Shown here: positions 32,516-43,574 of the stretch, one piece after another
How positions within the stretch are numbered: position 1 is the stretch's first letter
Layout of the letters: every line of letters begins with the position of its first letter
DNA from: Aedes albopictus
Taxonomy: Eukaryota; Arthropoda; Insecta; Diptera; Culicidae
DNA length: 64,000 nt
Assembly (NCBI RefSeq): GCF_035046485.1
Contig: NC_085138.1
Span: 15,441,329 to 15,505,328 of the forward strand
Direction: 5' to 3'
Translations under genes and position numbers: made by a program
Notes under the pieces: generated by a model
Database searches by the model: none
Seen by the model: only the letters and a program-made list of their open reading frames with translations
Told to the model about the DNA's origin: nothing

Positions 32516-32971
32516 CCGGTAAGGTAAGTCTTCGATCAACTTCTCTAAACGTTCACGGTTCATGGCCGTATGAAGCGATCGGAAGAATCAGAGTCTTTTA
32601 CTATCCGAGTTTTGTCTTCGTTTGCAGCCTTCGTTTTGAGACTTCAGCTGGTTCAGCGAAGCCTGAATCCGTCTTCTCACCTCACGAGTAACATCATTAT
32701 CGCACGTCACTAGAGTACCAAATAATGCGAGGTATGATCTTCAACCGGAATCGCTCAAGTAGTTTTCGTTCAGTGCATTATTTTTCCGTAACCGGAATGG
32801 TCCAGAAATTTTACACAGCAAGCCCCATTTGATTTGACGTTTCGTTTCAGCTCCGTCCTAGGATCCGGAATAAAGCAACGCTTTCTCATTTCTTAAGCGA
32901 TTCCTTGCCTGAATTTCCCACGAATCGAGATGGGCCAAGAAATTTCTTACGATCTGCGTACTGCCCATTAA

Positions 32972-33086
32972 CCCTTCAGCGCGCGCGCTGTTGTAAAAAG
33001 TACAACACTACCAAAAAACCTAGCTTTTCGTATACAACGCGAGCGCGGTGCAGCTTCGGTTGCTTGATGGCGCGCGTCCTGGAAGG
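32972..33086. mobile_element. 115-bp TTAA-flanked MITE
   Basis: TTAA at 32968-32971 and 33087-33090. Ends CCCTTCAGCGCGCGC and GCGCGCGTCCTGGAAGG are imperfect inverted repeats. The TTAA duplication points to piggyBac-type mobilisation. Confidence 0.7.
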
Positions 33087-33185
33087 TTAAGCGGAATTAA
33101 ATTTAGGACGTTCTTGTTGGAGGCCAATTACGCTGCGTTGAGAACGATAAAGTACTCCTGAGTTACGATAGGGTAGCGAGCCACT

Positions 33186-33362
33186 TGGGCATTGGTCGGT
33201 ATTTTGGGCACTCTTCGCTACAGCTCAATCAATTCCAAACCAATTGACTTGAAATTTTGTACACAGCTAGATAGTATACGTATCTCACAGCATTCCAAAA
33301 ATTGTGTCAATTGGTTCGAAATTAGCTAAGTTATAGCAGAAAAGTGCCCAAAATAGGAGCCC
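33186..33362. mobile_element. Foldback MITE, about 175 bp
   Basis: TATTTTGGGCACTCTT pairs with AAGTGCCCAAAATAGG, and inside AACCAATTGACTTGAAATTT pairs with GTCAATTGGTTCGAAATT. No target duplication is certain. Confidence 0.55.
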
Positions 33363-33717
33363 TGCCGAGATGGTTCCACTTCCCTACTTTTTGAAGTCTC
33401 TCTGGATTTCAGCGGAAGCTATGTTGAGAAAACTCATCAACAATGCTCTCATGATCTTAATTTTATTTTTTTTTATTATTGCACTTTTTGAAAGTATCTT
33501 GCAATATAGGGTGACATTGGGTATTACCGGCAGGTTTGTTCTCTTTGTCATGAAAGGTTTTTGTCGGCCAAGTTGCCTGAAACTTGGTCGTATAATTCAG
33601 TTTGGTTGGGAAAGATTTGAGACCAAGCTTGAGTTTAACAGGTTTTAGAAACAGAAAAAAAAACCCTTGATGAAGAGAACAACGTGGCCGAAAGTACGTA
33701 AGTTCCCTTATACATAT

Positions 33718-34000
33718 ACACTGTGGTGCATAATTGATCGGACAAACGATGATTTTCATACAAAATTACCATGTTTGAGATGCTGTAACCATGGTTTGCT
33801 TTGATGTATTGACCTCAATTTTTGACACGGAACTACCAATATGCTGAATTTTACGTATAAGAAGTACAAAATATTTTCATTCAAAGGTCTGGACGTGACA
33901 AGGCGTGCAAAATGTGCAAAAGTGATCGAACAACAGTAAGGTGATCTGTTTGAGCAATGTAGCCAGTTATTTAAACAATTTTGTCTCATCTTTTAAAATA
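33718..34000. mobile_element. Possible Tc1/mariner end fragment
   Basis: CACTGTGGTGCATAATTGAT then CGGAC resembles a Tc1/mariner-type end; GTGATCGAACAACAG near 33920 may be the decayed partner. Weak. Confidence 0.3.
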
Positions 34001-34159
34001 CCTAATGATTCGTAATGTCCGAACATGCGTTTTAAAAAAATTAGCTCAAACTTCTCTGTCTCAATTCTATGTCCACCGGTGTCACCGGTCGGAGTAGCAC
34101 CTTAATTATTGTATGTTGATCGATCAGTGCTGCCATCTGAGTGTTGGGAGCACTAGAAG

Positions 34160-34240
34160 CAAGTCATGATTTTTATCCTTAAGTTGACACTTACAAATAA
34201 ATTCATTCTAACTACAACCACCAAACTATCAATAGTTTTT
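34160..34240 (+). repeat. Dispersed repeat shared with 13160-13245
   Basis: Same text as the minus strand at 13160-13245. The following TTTTTGGTGACGAGATTT could be an LTR-to-leader junction, but this is speculative. Confidence 0.45.
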
Positions 34241-34424
34241 GGTGACGAGATTTTTAACGAACGAGCATCAGCAGAATGAGTCCCGAGTTCGAAGTAAGCC
34301 TTTTAAGGATTCCCCGAATATTATTGTATGGCTCGTAAGATTTCTCGAACACCCCTCCTCCCAAAAACCCTTACGTAATTAATGGACAGCCCCTTAGTTT
34401 TGATGGACATTTTTATTTCATAAC

Positions 34425-34690
34425 TAGCTGTACCGACAAACGTCATTCTGCCTGCCTACTGTGTTTTTTGACATGCAGCTCTGTGGAAAAAGGCCCCGCA
34501 AAACGGGATTTCAAACTTTCTCGTTTTCAGTGCGTTTCCGGTCGATTTTCCCAACTATTTTTCGTACGAACACGTCATAGCCCTGCACGAATGAATTACT
34601 GAAAGAATGGTGTAGATCCGTTGGCCCGTTCCCGAGCCTATTCGTGACATACAAACACCAATCCATTTTTATTTATATATAGATAGATAA
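34425..34690. mobile_element. Interspersed repeat, arthropod-type end
   Basis: Contains AACTAGCTGTACCGACAAAC and, at the other end, TGACATACAAACACCAATCC followed by ATTTATATATAGATAGAT. This pairing of text is common in arthropod genomes. The class is not certain. Confidence 0.45.
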
Positions 34691-34902
34691 TAGATAATGG
34701 TCTGTGGGGGCACCGTGTCGTCACAAATATGAGGCAAAATGACAGCAGTATCAAGTCTACGAATAGTAGGCCGAATCATCTTTGTTACAGTAATATCATT
34801 CCGTAGTTTGATTTTCTATTTGTAATTGGATGTTTCAATTCTGCAAGATGAAATCCATTTTTCTCTCGCGCAATTAATTTCCAATTCTGGATCCTACAAT
34901 AA

Positions 34903-35564
34903 CACAGCGCAACATTTTTTTGTCTCAAGAGCAAACTTATGTGTCTCTGACAGATTTTGGGTCGCTGAATCCGAATCCGGGCTCAGATTTGCTCCAGCAC
35001 GTCACAATTTTGAGCTACACTCCAATTTATAGGGCAACATATGCGTTTTTGGGCTTTTTTGACTGCCAGCCATTAAGCATGGAAATATTTTTTTAAACAA
35101 CCAAAAGGTAAATTGGTCAATTAACATCTAAATCAACGACTAATGCAAAATTTTTCGTTTTACCAAATCAAATTTGATAGTTTTAAGAGATTTATGTTAG
35201 GTACGATATTTCCCATACAAGTCACCCTCCAAAAGTTGCATGCAAGTTTACTTACTAACATAAAATGCCTAAATCTATCAAATTTGATTTGGTAAAACGA
35301 TATATTTCGCATGAGTCGTTAATTTAGAAGTTAATTGACCAATTTACCTTTTGATTGCTTAAAAAAAATATTTCCATGCTTAATGGCTGGCAGTCAAAAA
35401 AGCCCAAAAACGCATATTTTGCCCTATAAATTGGAGTATAGCGCAAAATTGTGACGTGCTGGAGCAAACCTGAGCCCGGATTCGGATTCAGCGACCCAAA
35501 ATCTGTCAGAGACACATAAGTTTGCTCTTGAGACAAACCAAAAGTTGATTTTTGTTACGCTGTG
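34903..35564. mobile_element. 662-bp long-arm foldback, TAA-flanked
   Basis: Ends CACAGCGCAAC and GTTACGCTGTG; TAA at 34900-34902 and 35565-35567. Arms of roughly 300 bp pair through TTTGCTCCAGCACGTCACAA and ATTTTTTTAA around a centre near 35235. It is the clean representative of the family in the 9525-11087 complex. No coding content. Confidence 0.85.
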
Positions 35565-35748
35565 TAATATGTACAGCTTTCAGTTTTCCATGACAGTGCA
35601 AAGTGAGAAATAATTGGCCAGCTCAATATTTTTGTTTGTTGGCATTCAAACGCGTATTGAAGTTTTTAATTGAATTACAATTTTGTTGTTTGTGACCAAA
35701 GCGCCCACACTCTTTTCATCGTAACTGAAATTGGCCTCTGGCAGATCC

Positions 35749-35771
35749 NNNNNNNNNNNNNNNNNNNNNNN
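35749..35771. other. Assembly gap, 23 N
   Basis: Second 23-N run. It sits just downstream of the orphan exon at 35858-35909, where a second exon would be expected, so the missing exon may lie in the gap. Confidence 0.95.
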
Positions 35772-35857
35772 AGCTTGGATGATTTACCGAACTGATATGT
35801 TAACTTAATTCCGACCAGATAAAATATGTCATGACACAAATTTCTAGGGTCACTCAC

Positions 35858-35909
35858 CTGCGCTGATCAATGAAACAAAGATTACCACGGATAGAACACC
35901 GAATGCCAT
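35858..35909 (-). pseudogene. Orphan signal-peptide exon of a Ly6-like paralogue
   Basis: Minus-strand ATG at 35909 opens MAFGVLSVVIFVSLISA followed by a phase-1 GT donor (CAG|GTGAGTG at 35857). It matches exon 1 of the intact gene at 54377-54440 in sequence, length class, phase and upstream DNA. No exon 2 with the expected cysteines is found between it and 34700; instead there is a 23-N gap and a foldback element. It is therefore either a broken paralogue or a real gene whose second exon is in the gap. Its upstream region is split by the 6.9-kb element at 36369-43261, with about 450 bp of upstream sequence left next to the exon. Confidence 0.7.
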
Positions 35910-36702
35910 GTTGTTTATAAATTAAGTGTGGCGTGTGATACGACTGGACGACGACTAGCGTGTAGCGAGCGACTGGCTGATTTTTTGAGATGCGTAGCGT
36001 ATTATTTTGTCCTCTCCTCAGCCGCTAAGAATCTATCTCCCCCATGCGTGTGGGGAATCCATACATATTGCTGTGTGCGTTCAAGATGCAAATGGTGCCC
36101 AAATGCGCTTCAAACGCGGTTACACATGTTACCAAAGGCAACGTAGCAACCATAGGCAATATCACCGCCAACCTAGGATTCGAAAGCTTCCACTGACATC
36201 GGGTTACTTGTTAGAAAATCTTACCGCATTTGGTGCTCCCGCATTTGATATTTGCACGTTTGAATCAGGCGTCGAGCGTCTACGATTAGAGCCAAATCAG
36301 AGCGGGCGAATTGTGATCGTACTAATTAAGGGAAATATTTCGTCAGTGATCGTCGCTGATGAGAATAAGGGGGCTATTTTATAACTCGAGTCGATTAAAT
36401 CGGGTCGCCTGCTATCACTGTCGAATCGAGAAGAAAAGCTATCACAGAAATCGACTAGCTCGACAGTCGACAGCAGAAGAGTGGTCGATTCGCGATTTTG
36501 ACAGTTTAGTGAGAGGAACCGTGTTTACAACACAAGCCGCTCGTGTAGGCCGCGTCGTTGGATGTTGGTGTCTGCGGCAAACATGCTCAGCTGGGTGATG
36601 TGTGTCTGGTAGTGGTCATGTGGAACCGGCCAACCCAATCTGGTCCTGTTGCGGGCGTCGGAATTACCCCCGCGGGAACGTGGATCAAGGCCATTTCAGT
36701 CT

Positions 36703-37213
36703 GGGCACCAAAACAAGCATGCGAAGGCTCTATCTTCATAATTTTTTATGTTCATCATCTTGGTCACCGTAAAACGTCAAATGGCCTCCCTGACCAGCCA
36801 CTGGTCAACCCGTGGCCACCGGAATGTGCTCTGCGGGAGCCTATTTCGAGGACTTTTTGACCATAGCGCCAAAACTGGACATGCGACGGCTCTATCTTCA
36901 TGATTTTTCATATACATCGTTTAAGTAACCATGAAAAGGTCCAATGGCCTTCCTTACCAACCCGTGGCCACTGCAATTGCCCTGGAGGAACCTGTTCCGT
37001 TGACGTTTTGAGCATGGTGCCAAAACCAGGCATGCGACAGCTCTATCTTCATGATTTTTCATATTCATCACCTTCACCTTGGTAACTGTAAAAAGGTCAC
37101 AAATGGCCTCCCTGGTCAACCCGTGGCCACCAGAATGTGCCCTGGAGAAGCCTGCTTTGAGAACGTTTTGACCATACCGCCAAATGCAACGGCTTTATCC
37201 TCATGATTTTTCT
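36703..37213 (+). repeat. Subterminal modules of the 6.9-kb element, left set
   Basis: Three full copies of about 155 bp and one truncated copy. Each has GCATGCGACGGCTCTATCTT, CATGATTTTTCATA, CAACCCGTGGCCACC and GACGTTTTGACCAT. The fourth copy breaks off at about 37213, where the minisatellite begins. Confidence 0.8.
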
Positions 37214-37214
37214 T

Positions 37215-40200
37215 GTAGGAATTTCTTTGAAAATTCATGTAGGAATTCCTCTGGAAATTCTTGTAGGAATTTCTCTGAAAATTCCTTTTGGAATTCCTCC
37301 GGAAATTACTGTAGAAATTCCTCTGGAAATTCCTGTAGGAATACCTTTGGAAATTCATGTAAAAATTCTCCCAGAAACTCCTCTAGAGATTCCTCGAGAA
37401 TTCTTCCGTAAATTCCTCTAAGAATTCCTCTAGAAATTCGTCCGTCTGGAAAGTCCTGTAGAAATTCCTCCGGAAATTCCTGTAGAAATTCCTGTGAGAA
37501 TTCCTCCGGAAACTCCTGTAGGAATTCCTCCGGAAAGACCTCTAGAACTTCCTCCGGCAATTCCTCTAGGAATTCCTCAGGAATATCCTCTAGACATTCC
37601 TCAGGAATTTCCTCTAGGAATTTCTCAGGAATTTCCTCTAGGAATTTCTCAGGAATTTCCTCTAGGAATTGCTCAGAATTTTCCTCTAGGAATTCCTCAA
37701 AAATTCCTCCGGAAATTCCTCTAGAAATTCCTCCGGAAATTCCTCTAGGAATTTCTCCGGAAATTCCTCTAGGAATTTCTCCGGAAATTCCTCTAGGAAT
37801 TTCTCCGGAAATTCCTCTAGGAATTTCTCCGGAAATTCCTCTAGGAATTTCTCCGGAAATTCCTCTAGGAATTTCTCCGGAAATTCCTCTAGGAATTCCT
37901 CCGGAAATTCCTCTAGGAATTCCTCCGGAAATTCCTCTAGGAATTCCTCCGGAAATTCCTCTAGGAATTCCTCCGGAAATTCCTCTAGGAATTCCTCCGG
38001 AAATTCCTCTAGGAATTCCTCCGGAAATTCCTCTAGGAATTCCTCCGGAAATTCCTCTAGGAATTCCTCCGGAAATTCCTCTAGGAATTCCTCCGGAAAT
38101 TCCTCTAGGAATTCCTCCGGAAATTCCTCTAGGAATTCCTCCGGAAATTCCTCTAGGAATTCCTCCGGAAATTCCTCTAGGAATTCCTCCGGAAATTCCT
38201 CTAGGAATTCCTCCGGAAATTCCTCTAGGAATTCCTCCGGAAATTCCTCTAGGAATTCCTCCGGAAATTCCTCCAGGAATTCCTCCGGAAATTCCTCTAG
38301 GAATTCCTCCGGAAATTCCTCTAGGAATTCCTCCGGAAATTCCTCTAGGAATTCCTCCGGAAATTCCTCTAGGAATTCCTCCGGAAATTCCTCTAGGAAT
38401 TCCTCCGGAAATTCCTCTAGGAATTCCTCCGGAAATTCCTCTAGGAATTCCTCCGGAAATTCCTCCAGGAATTCCTCCGGAAATTCCTCCAGGAATTCCT
38501 CCGGAAATTCCTCCAGGAATTCCTCCGGAAATTCCTCCAGGAATTCCTCCGGAAATTCCTCCAGGAATTCCTCCGGAAATTCCTCCAGGAATTCCTCCGG
38601 AAATTCCTCCAGGAATTCCTCCGGAAATTCCTCCAGGAATTCCTCCGGAAATTCCTCCAGGAATTCCTCCGGAAATTCCTCCAGGAATTCCTCCGGAAAT
38701 TCCTCCAGGAATTCCTCCGGAAATTCCTCCAGGAATTCCTCCGGAAATTCCTCCAGGAATTCCTCCGGAAATTCCTCCAGGAATTCCTCCGGAAATTCCT
38801 CCAGGAATTCCTCCGGAAATTCCTCCAGGAATTCCTCCGGAAATTCCTCCAGGAATTCCTCCGGAAATTCCTCCAGGAATTCCTCCGGAAATTCCTCCAG
38901 GAATTCCTCCGAAAATTCTTCTAAGAATTCCTTCGGAAATTCCTCTAGGAATTCCTCCGGAAATTCCTCTTGGAATTCCTCCGGAAATTCCTCTTGGAAT
39001 TCCTCAGGAAATTCCTCTAGGAATTCCTCCGGAAATTCCTCTAGGAATTCCTCCTGAAATTCCTCTAGGAATTCCTCCGGAAATTCCTCTAGGAATTCCT
39101 CCGGAAATTCCTCTAGGAGTTCATTCTGGTGTTCTTCCAAGGATTTCTCCTAAAGATCCTCCAGGAGTTGCTACAGGGATTTCTCTGGAAATTCTTGTAG
39201 GAATTCCTCTGAAAATTCCTTTTGGAATTCCCCCGGAATGTAGCAATTCCTCCGGAAATTCCTGTAGGAATACTTCTGGAAATTTCTGTAGGAATTCTTC
39301 TGGAAATTTATGTACGATTTCCTCTGGAAATTCCTGAAGCAATTCCTGTGGGTATATCTCCGGAAATTCTTGTAAGAATTCCTCCGGATATTCCCGTAGG
39401 AATACCTCTTGAAGTTCATGTAGAATTTCCTCTGGAAATTCCACAAGGATTCCTCCGGAAATTCCTCTAAAAATTCCTTCAAAAATTCCTCTAGGAATTC
39501 CTCCGAAAATTCCTCTAGGAATTCCTCCGGAAATTCCTCTAGGGATACCTCCGGAAATTTCTGTAGGAATTCCTCTGGAAATTCCTGTAGGAATTCCTCC
39601 GGAAAATCCTCTAGGATTCCTCCGAAAATTCCTCTAGGAATTCCTCCAAAAAATCCTCTAGGAATTCCTCCGAAAATTCCTCTAGAAATTCCTCCAGGAA
39701 TTTCTCCGGATATTTCTGTAGGAATTGTTCCGGAAACTCTTGTAGGAATTCCTTCGGAAATTCCTGTAGGAATTCCTCCGGATATTTCAGTAGGAATTCC
39801 TCTTTAAATTCCTGTAGGAATATCTCTAAAAATTCATGTGGGAATATCTCCGGAAATTCCTGTAGGAATTACTCTGGAAATTCATGTAAGAATTCCTCCG
39901 GAAATTCATGTAGAAATTCCTCCGGAAATTCCTGTAAGAGTTTCTCCGGAAATTCATGTAGGAATTTATCCGGAAATTCATGTAGGAATTCATCCGGAAA
40001 TTCATGTAGGAATTCTTCTGGAAATTCCTGTGGGAATGCTTCCGGAAATTTCTGTAGGAATTGCTGCAGAAATTTCTTTAAGAATTCCTCTGGTAATTCC
40101 TCTAGGAATTCCTCCAGAAATTCCTCTAGGAATTCCTCCGGAGATTTCTCTGAAAATTCCTGTAAGAATTCCTCCGAAAGATCCTCCAGGAATTCCTCTG

Positions 40201-40870
40201 GAAGTACTTCTGGAAGCTCCTCCAAGAATTCCTCTCGGAAACTTCCAAGAATTCTTGGAGGAACTCCCGGAGGGACTACTACAGGCACTCCTTGAAGAAC
40301 TTCTAGATGAATTCATGGAACAATTCCCGGAGAAACTCCCGCAGGAATTTCCAGGGAGAATTGCTGGAAGAATTTTCGGAGGAATTTCTGGAGGAACTCT
40401 CGGAGGAATTTCCTGTAGGAACTCCCGGCGAAATTTCCGAAGGAGCTCCTGGAGGAAAATTTGGAGGAACTCCTGCAGGAACTTTCGGAGGAGTCCCGGA
40501 GGAACTTCCTGGGAAAATTCCTAGAGGAAATTCTGGAGGAATTCCTAGAGGAACTCCTGGAAAGATTCCTGGGGAAAATCCTGGAAGAACTACCTGAGGA
40601 ATTCTCGGTAGTACTCCCATAGGAAATTACTGGGAGAATTCCTGAAGAAATTTCTGAAGGAACTCCTGGAGGAAATTTTTGATGAACTTCCTGGGATTCT
40701 TGAAGGAATTCCTGGAGAATTTCCCGAAGTAAGTCTCCTTACTTGTAAAACTCCTACAGGAACTTTTGGATGAACTCGCGGAGGAATTTCAGTGGAAACT
40801 TCCTAGGAACATTTTTCGGAGAAACTCTTGGAGGAACTCCCGGAGGAATTCTCGAAGGAACCTCCGGGCT
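37215..40870. repeat. 24-bp palindrome-rich minisatellite, 3.6 kb
   Basis: Unit is built from GGAATTCC, TCCGGA and AATTCCTCTA. The core (37690-39120) has about 59 near-identical 24-bp units; the flanks are diverged 12/24-bp units. Units with CTCTAGG fill 37700-38455 and 38935-39120, while units with CTCCAGG fill 38460-38910, apart from a single CTCCAGG unit near 38270. Such blocks indicate local expansion or conversion. The unit has no stop in several frames, so a 484-codon minus frame repeating EEFPEEFL exists; it is not a gene. Confidence 0.9.
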
Positions 40871-41160
40871 ATTTGGAGCTAACTTGTGCAAGAGTGTTCG
40901 GAAGCATTTTACGCGGAATCACCCGTAACGAATTTCTGGGAAATTCTCTGTAGTTAATTTCTGGATCCTCGGAATGAGTTTTTGGTAAACTCACTGGATT
41001 GAATTACTGGAAGAACATGCTACAGGAGGAATCGCCTGGATGGATTACGGAGGGAATTCTTTGGAGAGATTGCGGAATTCCTATAGAAATCTCCGGAAGG
41101 CATTTCAGAATGCATTCTCAGAATAAATACCCAACAGTGATAGTTTCTGGTCAAAGCATA
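40870..41160. other. Degenerate minisatellite edge
   Basis: Last diverged GGAATTC-like units grading into unique A/T-rich DNA before the foldback at 41163. Confidence 0.5.
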
Positions 41161-41162
41161 TA

Positions 41163-42068
41163 CAGGGGATGGCCAAAATGTTTGGGATAGGCAACTTTTT
41201 TTTCTCTCACAAAAAAGTTCAACATACTGTAACTTTTCATAGAGTGCACCAAATATTCTAAAATGTTGACTGTTTGTCAACCTCTTATATGTGCATCATT
41301 GGTACAAATTTGAGCTCGATTGGTTAATCTTTCGCGAAGTTATAACCGTTCTGGTAAAACACTATTTTTTGAGCTGTCATATCTCCGAGACCAGTGAACC
41401 AAATTTAATGAAATTTTGAACTTTTATCCATAATATATCAATGGTTGAAAATCATTCAAAACATGGGTACTTTTTAAACGTTGAAAAAAGTTATGATGGA
41501 TTGAAACTTTTTGGACCTTTTTCGATAAAATGCATTTTTTTACATCAATGTCATAAAATTTTATTTTTGATATCCAAAGATTTTCAACTTCTGTTCATAA
41601 GATATCTATAAAAAGATATATTAGAGCCTATTTGGATTGAAGAAAGAACACATTTAGTAATTTTTGTGCAGTATGGTAAATTTGACTCATTTTCCTCTAA
41701 ATGGGTGAAAATGTCAAACCATCATAACTTTTTTTAAAGTTTAAAAAGTATCTATTTTCTAATGCATTTTCAAGCACTATTATGTTGTTGATAATCGCTC
41801 AAAATTTCATTCAATTCGGTTTACTGGTCTCCGAGATATGACAGTTCAAAAATTGATAGTCTTAAAAATAGTGTTTTACCAGATCGGTTATAACTTCGCG
41901 AAAGATTACCAAATCGTGCTCAAATTTATACCACTGATGCACATATAATAGGTTAATAAACAGTCAAAATTTGAAAATATTCGATGCACTCTATGAAAAG
42001 TTACACCATGTTGGACTTTTTGTGAGAGAAAAAAAGTTGCCTATCCCAAACATTTTGGCCACCCCCTG
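41163..42068. mobile_element. 906-bp foldback, TA-flanked, within the 6.9-kb element
   Basis: Ends CAGGGGATGGCCAAAATGTT and the complement of CAGGGGGTGGCCAAAATGTT; TA at 41161-41162 and 42069-42070. Arms of more than 400 bp pair through TTGGGATAGGCAAC, TTCGCGAAGTTATAACC and AAAACACTATTTTTGA. CAGGGG ends with TA duplication are typical of Tc1/mariner-type nonautonomous elements. Confidence 0.85.
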
Positions 42069-42390
42069 TATATACGGATAGCAATCATTGGTTCTGCTCG
42101 CGGTTAAGAACGTTGCGACCTTTCTGGATAACTGGCCGTTGATTTGAAATTCTCGTATCAATTTCCTTGTCGTGTTTCTGGCGGTATGATCATATCGGAG
42201 AGTAATCGGTTCGTTCCGACGTGATTTCTTGTCCCAGTTTCTTAGATGCCTGCAGACGAAGAATCCGTTTTTGATCATCAAAACACGAGATAAACCGAGG
42301 GATAAACGTAAAAAGAAAGAAGATCTGGCGCTATGGCCAAAGTGTCCTCGAAGACGTCTCATCCAGAACATATTCCGGAGGCCACTGGTT

Positions 42391-42960
42391 CGTTTTACGG
42401 TTTCTAAGATGATGCTTATGCAAAATCATGAATATAGAGCTATCGCATGCCTAGTTTTGGTGTCATGGCCTTTCATATCCGGGTAATGAGGATATGCGAA
42501 CACTTCACAACCGGACATTACAATAATAAAAACATGCTCATTTATTTACAGGACCATTTACACAGTTCACAATACTGCAATAATTACATATTAAAAGTAT
42601 CGCGGAGAGCGCGCGCGGGCAGCATCGTACCTACTGCTGTTGCAGATGATGCCGTTTTGTTCTGCGTCGTCGGCGGCGGCGGCGGCGGCGGTCGTCGTGA
42701 TAGACACGAGCCGAGCCGATCATGGGAGTAAACGAATGCTCGTTCACAGCATGGCTAAAACGTCCTTGAAACAGGTTCCTCCAGCGCACATTCCTGTGGC
42801 CGCGGGTTCGCCAGGGTGGCCGTTGATCCTTTTTACGTTTACTAAGATGGTGGATATGAAAAATCATCACGATAGAGCCGGCGGCCTAGTTTTGGTGTCC
42901 TGACTGAATGCCCAGGTTCCCACGGAGGCCATTCCGACACCCAAGACAAGACCAAAATTG
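42391..42960 (-). repeat. Subterminal modules of the 6.9-kb element, right set
   Basis: Minus-strand copies of the modules listed at 36703-37213: GCATGCGATAGCTCTATATT and CATGATTTTGCATA at about 42405-42460, and CACGGGTT-like and TCGTGATGATTTTTCATAT text at 42790-42890. Between them lies unrelated sequence with a (CGG)n run at about 42669-42692. Confidence 0.7.
42664..42694. repeat. Short CGG-type microsatellite
   Basis: GTCGTCGGCGGCGGCGGCGG and following bases. Short frames coding Arg/Ala runs here are artefacts. Confidence 0.7.
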
Positions 42961-43264
42961 ATCCCAATAAATATTCTAGAGTAGTTTTACGAACAAATTG
43001 CAAAAATACTTACGCTCACAAAGCCATATTGTTGGTAAAAATTCAAAATTTCACATCAGCTGTCTGATTACTGTGCGCAGCAGGCACTGATTACTGTGCG
43101 ATGACAAGTGACCGACCGTTTTCATCGAGTCGTCATAATGTATCGAGCACTCGTTGTGCCAGACTATTTACTGGATATCTATCGACAAACTCGTTTTGTA
43201 TTATTCGACTACTATCGAGTCACTTGAAATTACGGTCGACTCGAGTTATAAAATAGCCCCCTAA

Positions 43265-43440
43265 ATATGATGTCAGCTGGTCGAGTAGTGTCAGTCCTGT
43301 GCGTCGACTTAGTTATGGTCGGCGCCCGGCGATGTTGAGACGTCATCGGCGTATTTGACGTAGGGACCTAAGAGGGCGATTATTTCGATGCTTGAGGGAT
43401 GATAAATAGATATCGTGAAACAGAGAAGAGAATTATCAGA
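43265..43440. promoter_or_regulatory. Displaced upstream DNA of the Ly6-like paralogue
   Basis: ATGATGTCAGCTGGTCGAGT, TGTGCGTCGACTTAGTTATG and GACGTCATCGGCGTAT match 54683-54780 upstream of the intact gene. It was separated from its exon (35858-35909) by the 6.9-kb insertion. Whether it has regulatory activity is unknown; conservation between duplicates shows only common origin. Confidence 0.6.
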
Positions 43441-43574
43441 CAAAAGACACACAAAACAAGCAACAAAGAAGGCGCGGCTGGTATGGTAACAGACACAAAT
43501 GTATGTACATATGTGAAAAATCATGTTTCTTGTCACAAGTTACTCATGCGCTGTGAACTTTCGTTTAAGGGGTA

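Larger units (their letters stand above)
36369..43261. mobile_element. 6.9-kb composite inverted-repeat element, TAA-flanked
   Basis: Starts GGGGGCTATTTTATAACTCG and ends with the exact complement CGAGTTATAAAATAGCCCCC. TAA lies at 36366-36368 and 43262-43264. The paralogous DNA upstream of the intact gene (54640-54830) runs straight through this point, so the empty site is known. The TAA duplication and GGG-type ends fit PIF/Harbinger (established traits of that superfamily); no transposase is seen, so it is nonautonomous. Inside: roughly 155-bp tandem modules in direct orientation on the left (36703-37213) and inverted on the right (42391-42475, 42745-42960), a 3.6-kb minisatellite, and a TA-flanked foldback (41163-42068). 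Confidence 0.8.

Noticed and set aside
35645..35748. Second exon of the orphan Ly6-like gene (reading DLPEANFSYDEKSVGALV)
   Set aside because: In frame for about 34 codons but has no cysteines and no similarity to exon 2 of the intact gene; the gap prevents a decision.
37686..39140. 484-codon minus-strand frame repeating EEFPEEFL
   Set aside because: It exists only because the 24-bp satellite unit is a multiple of three and lacks stops; it has no start context or non-repeat domain, and other frames are open too.
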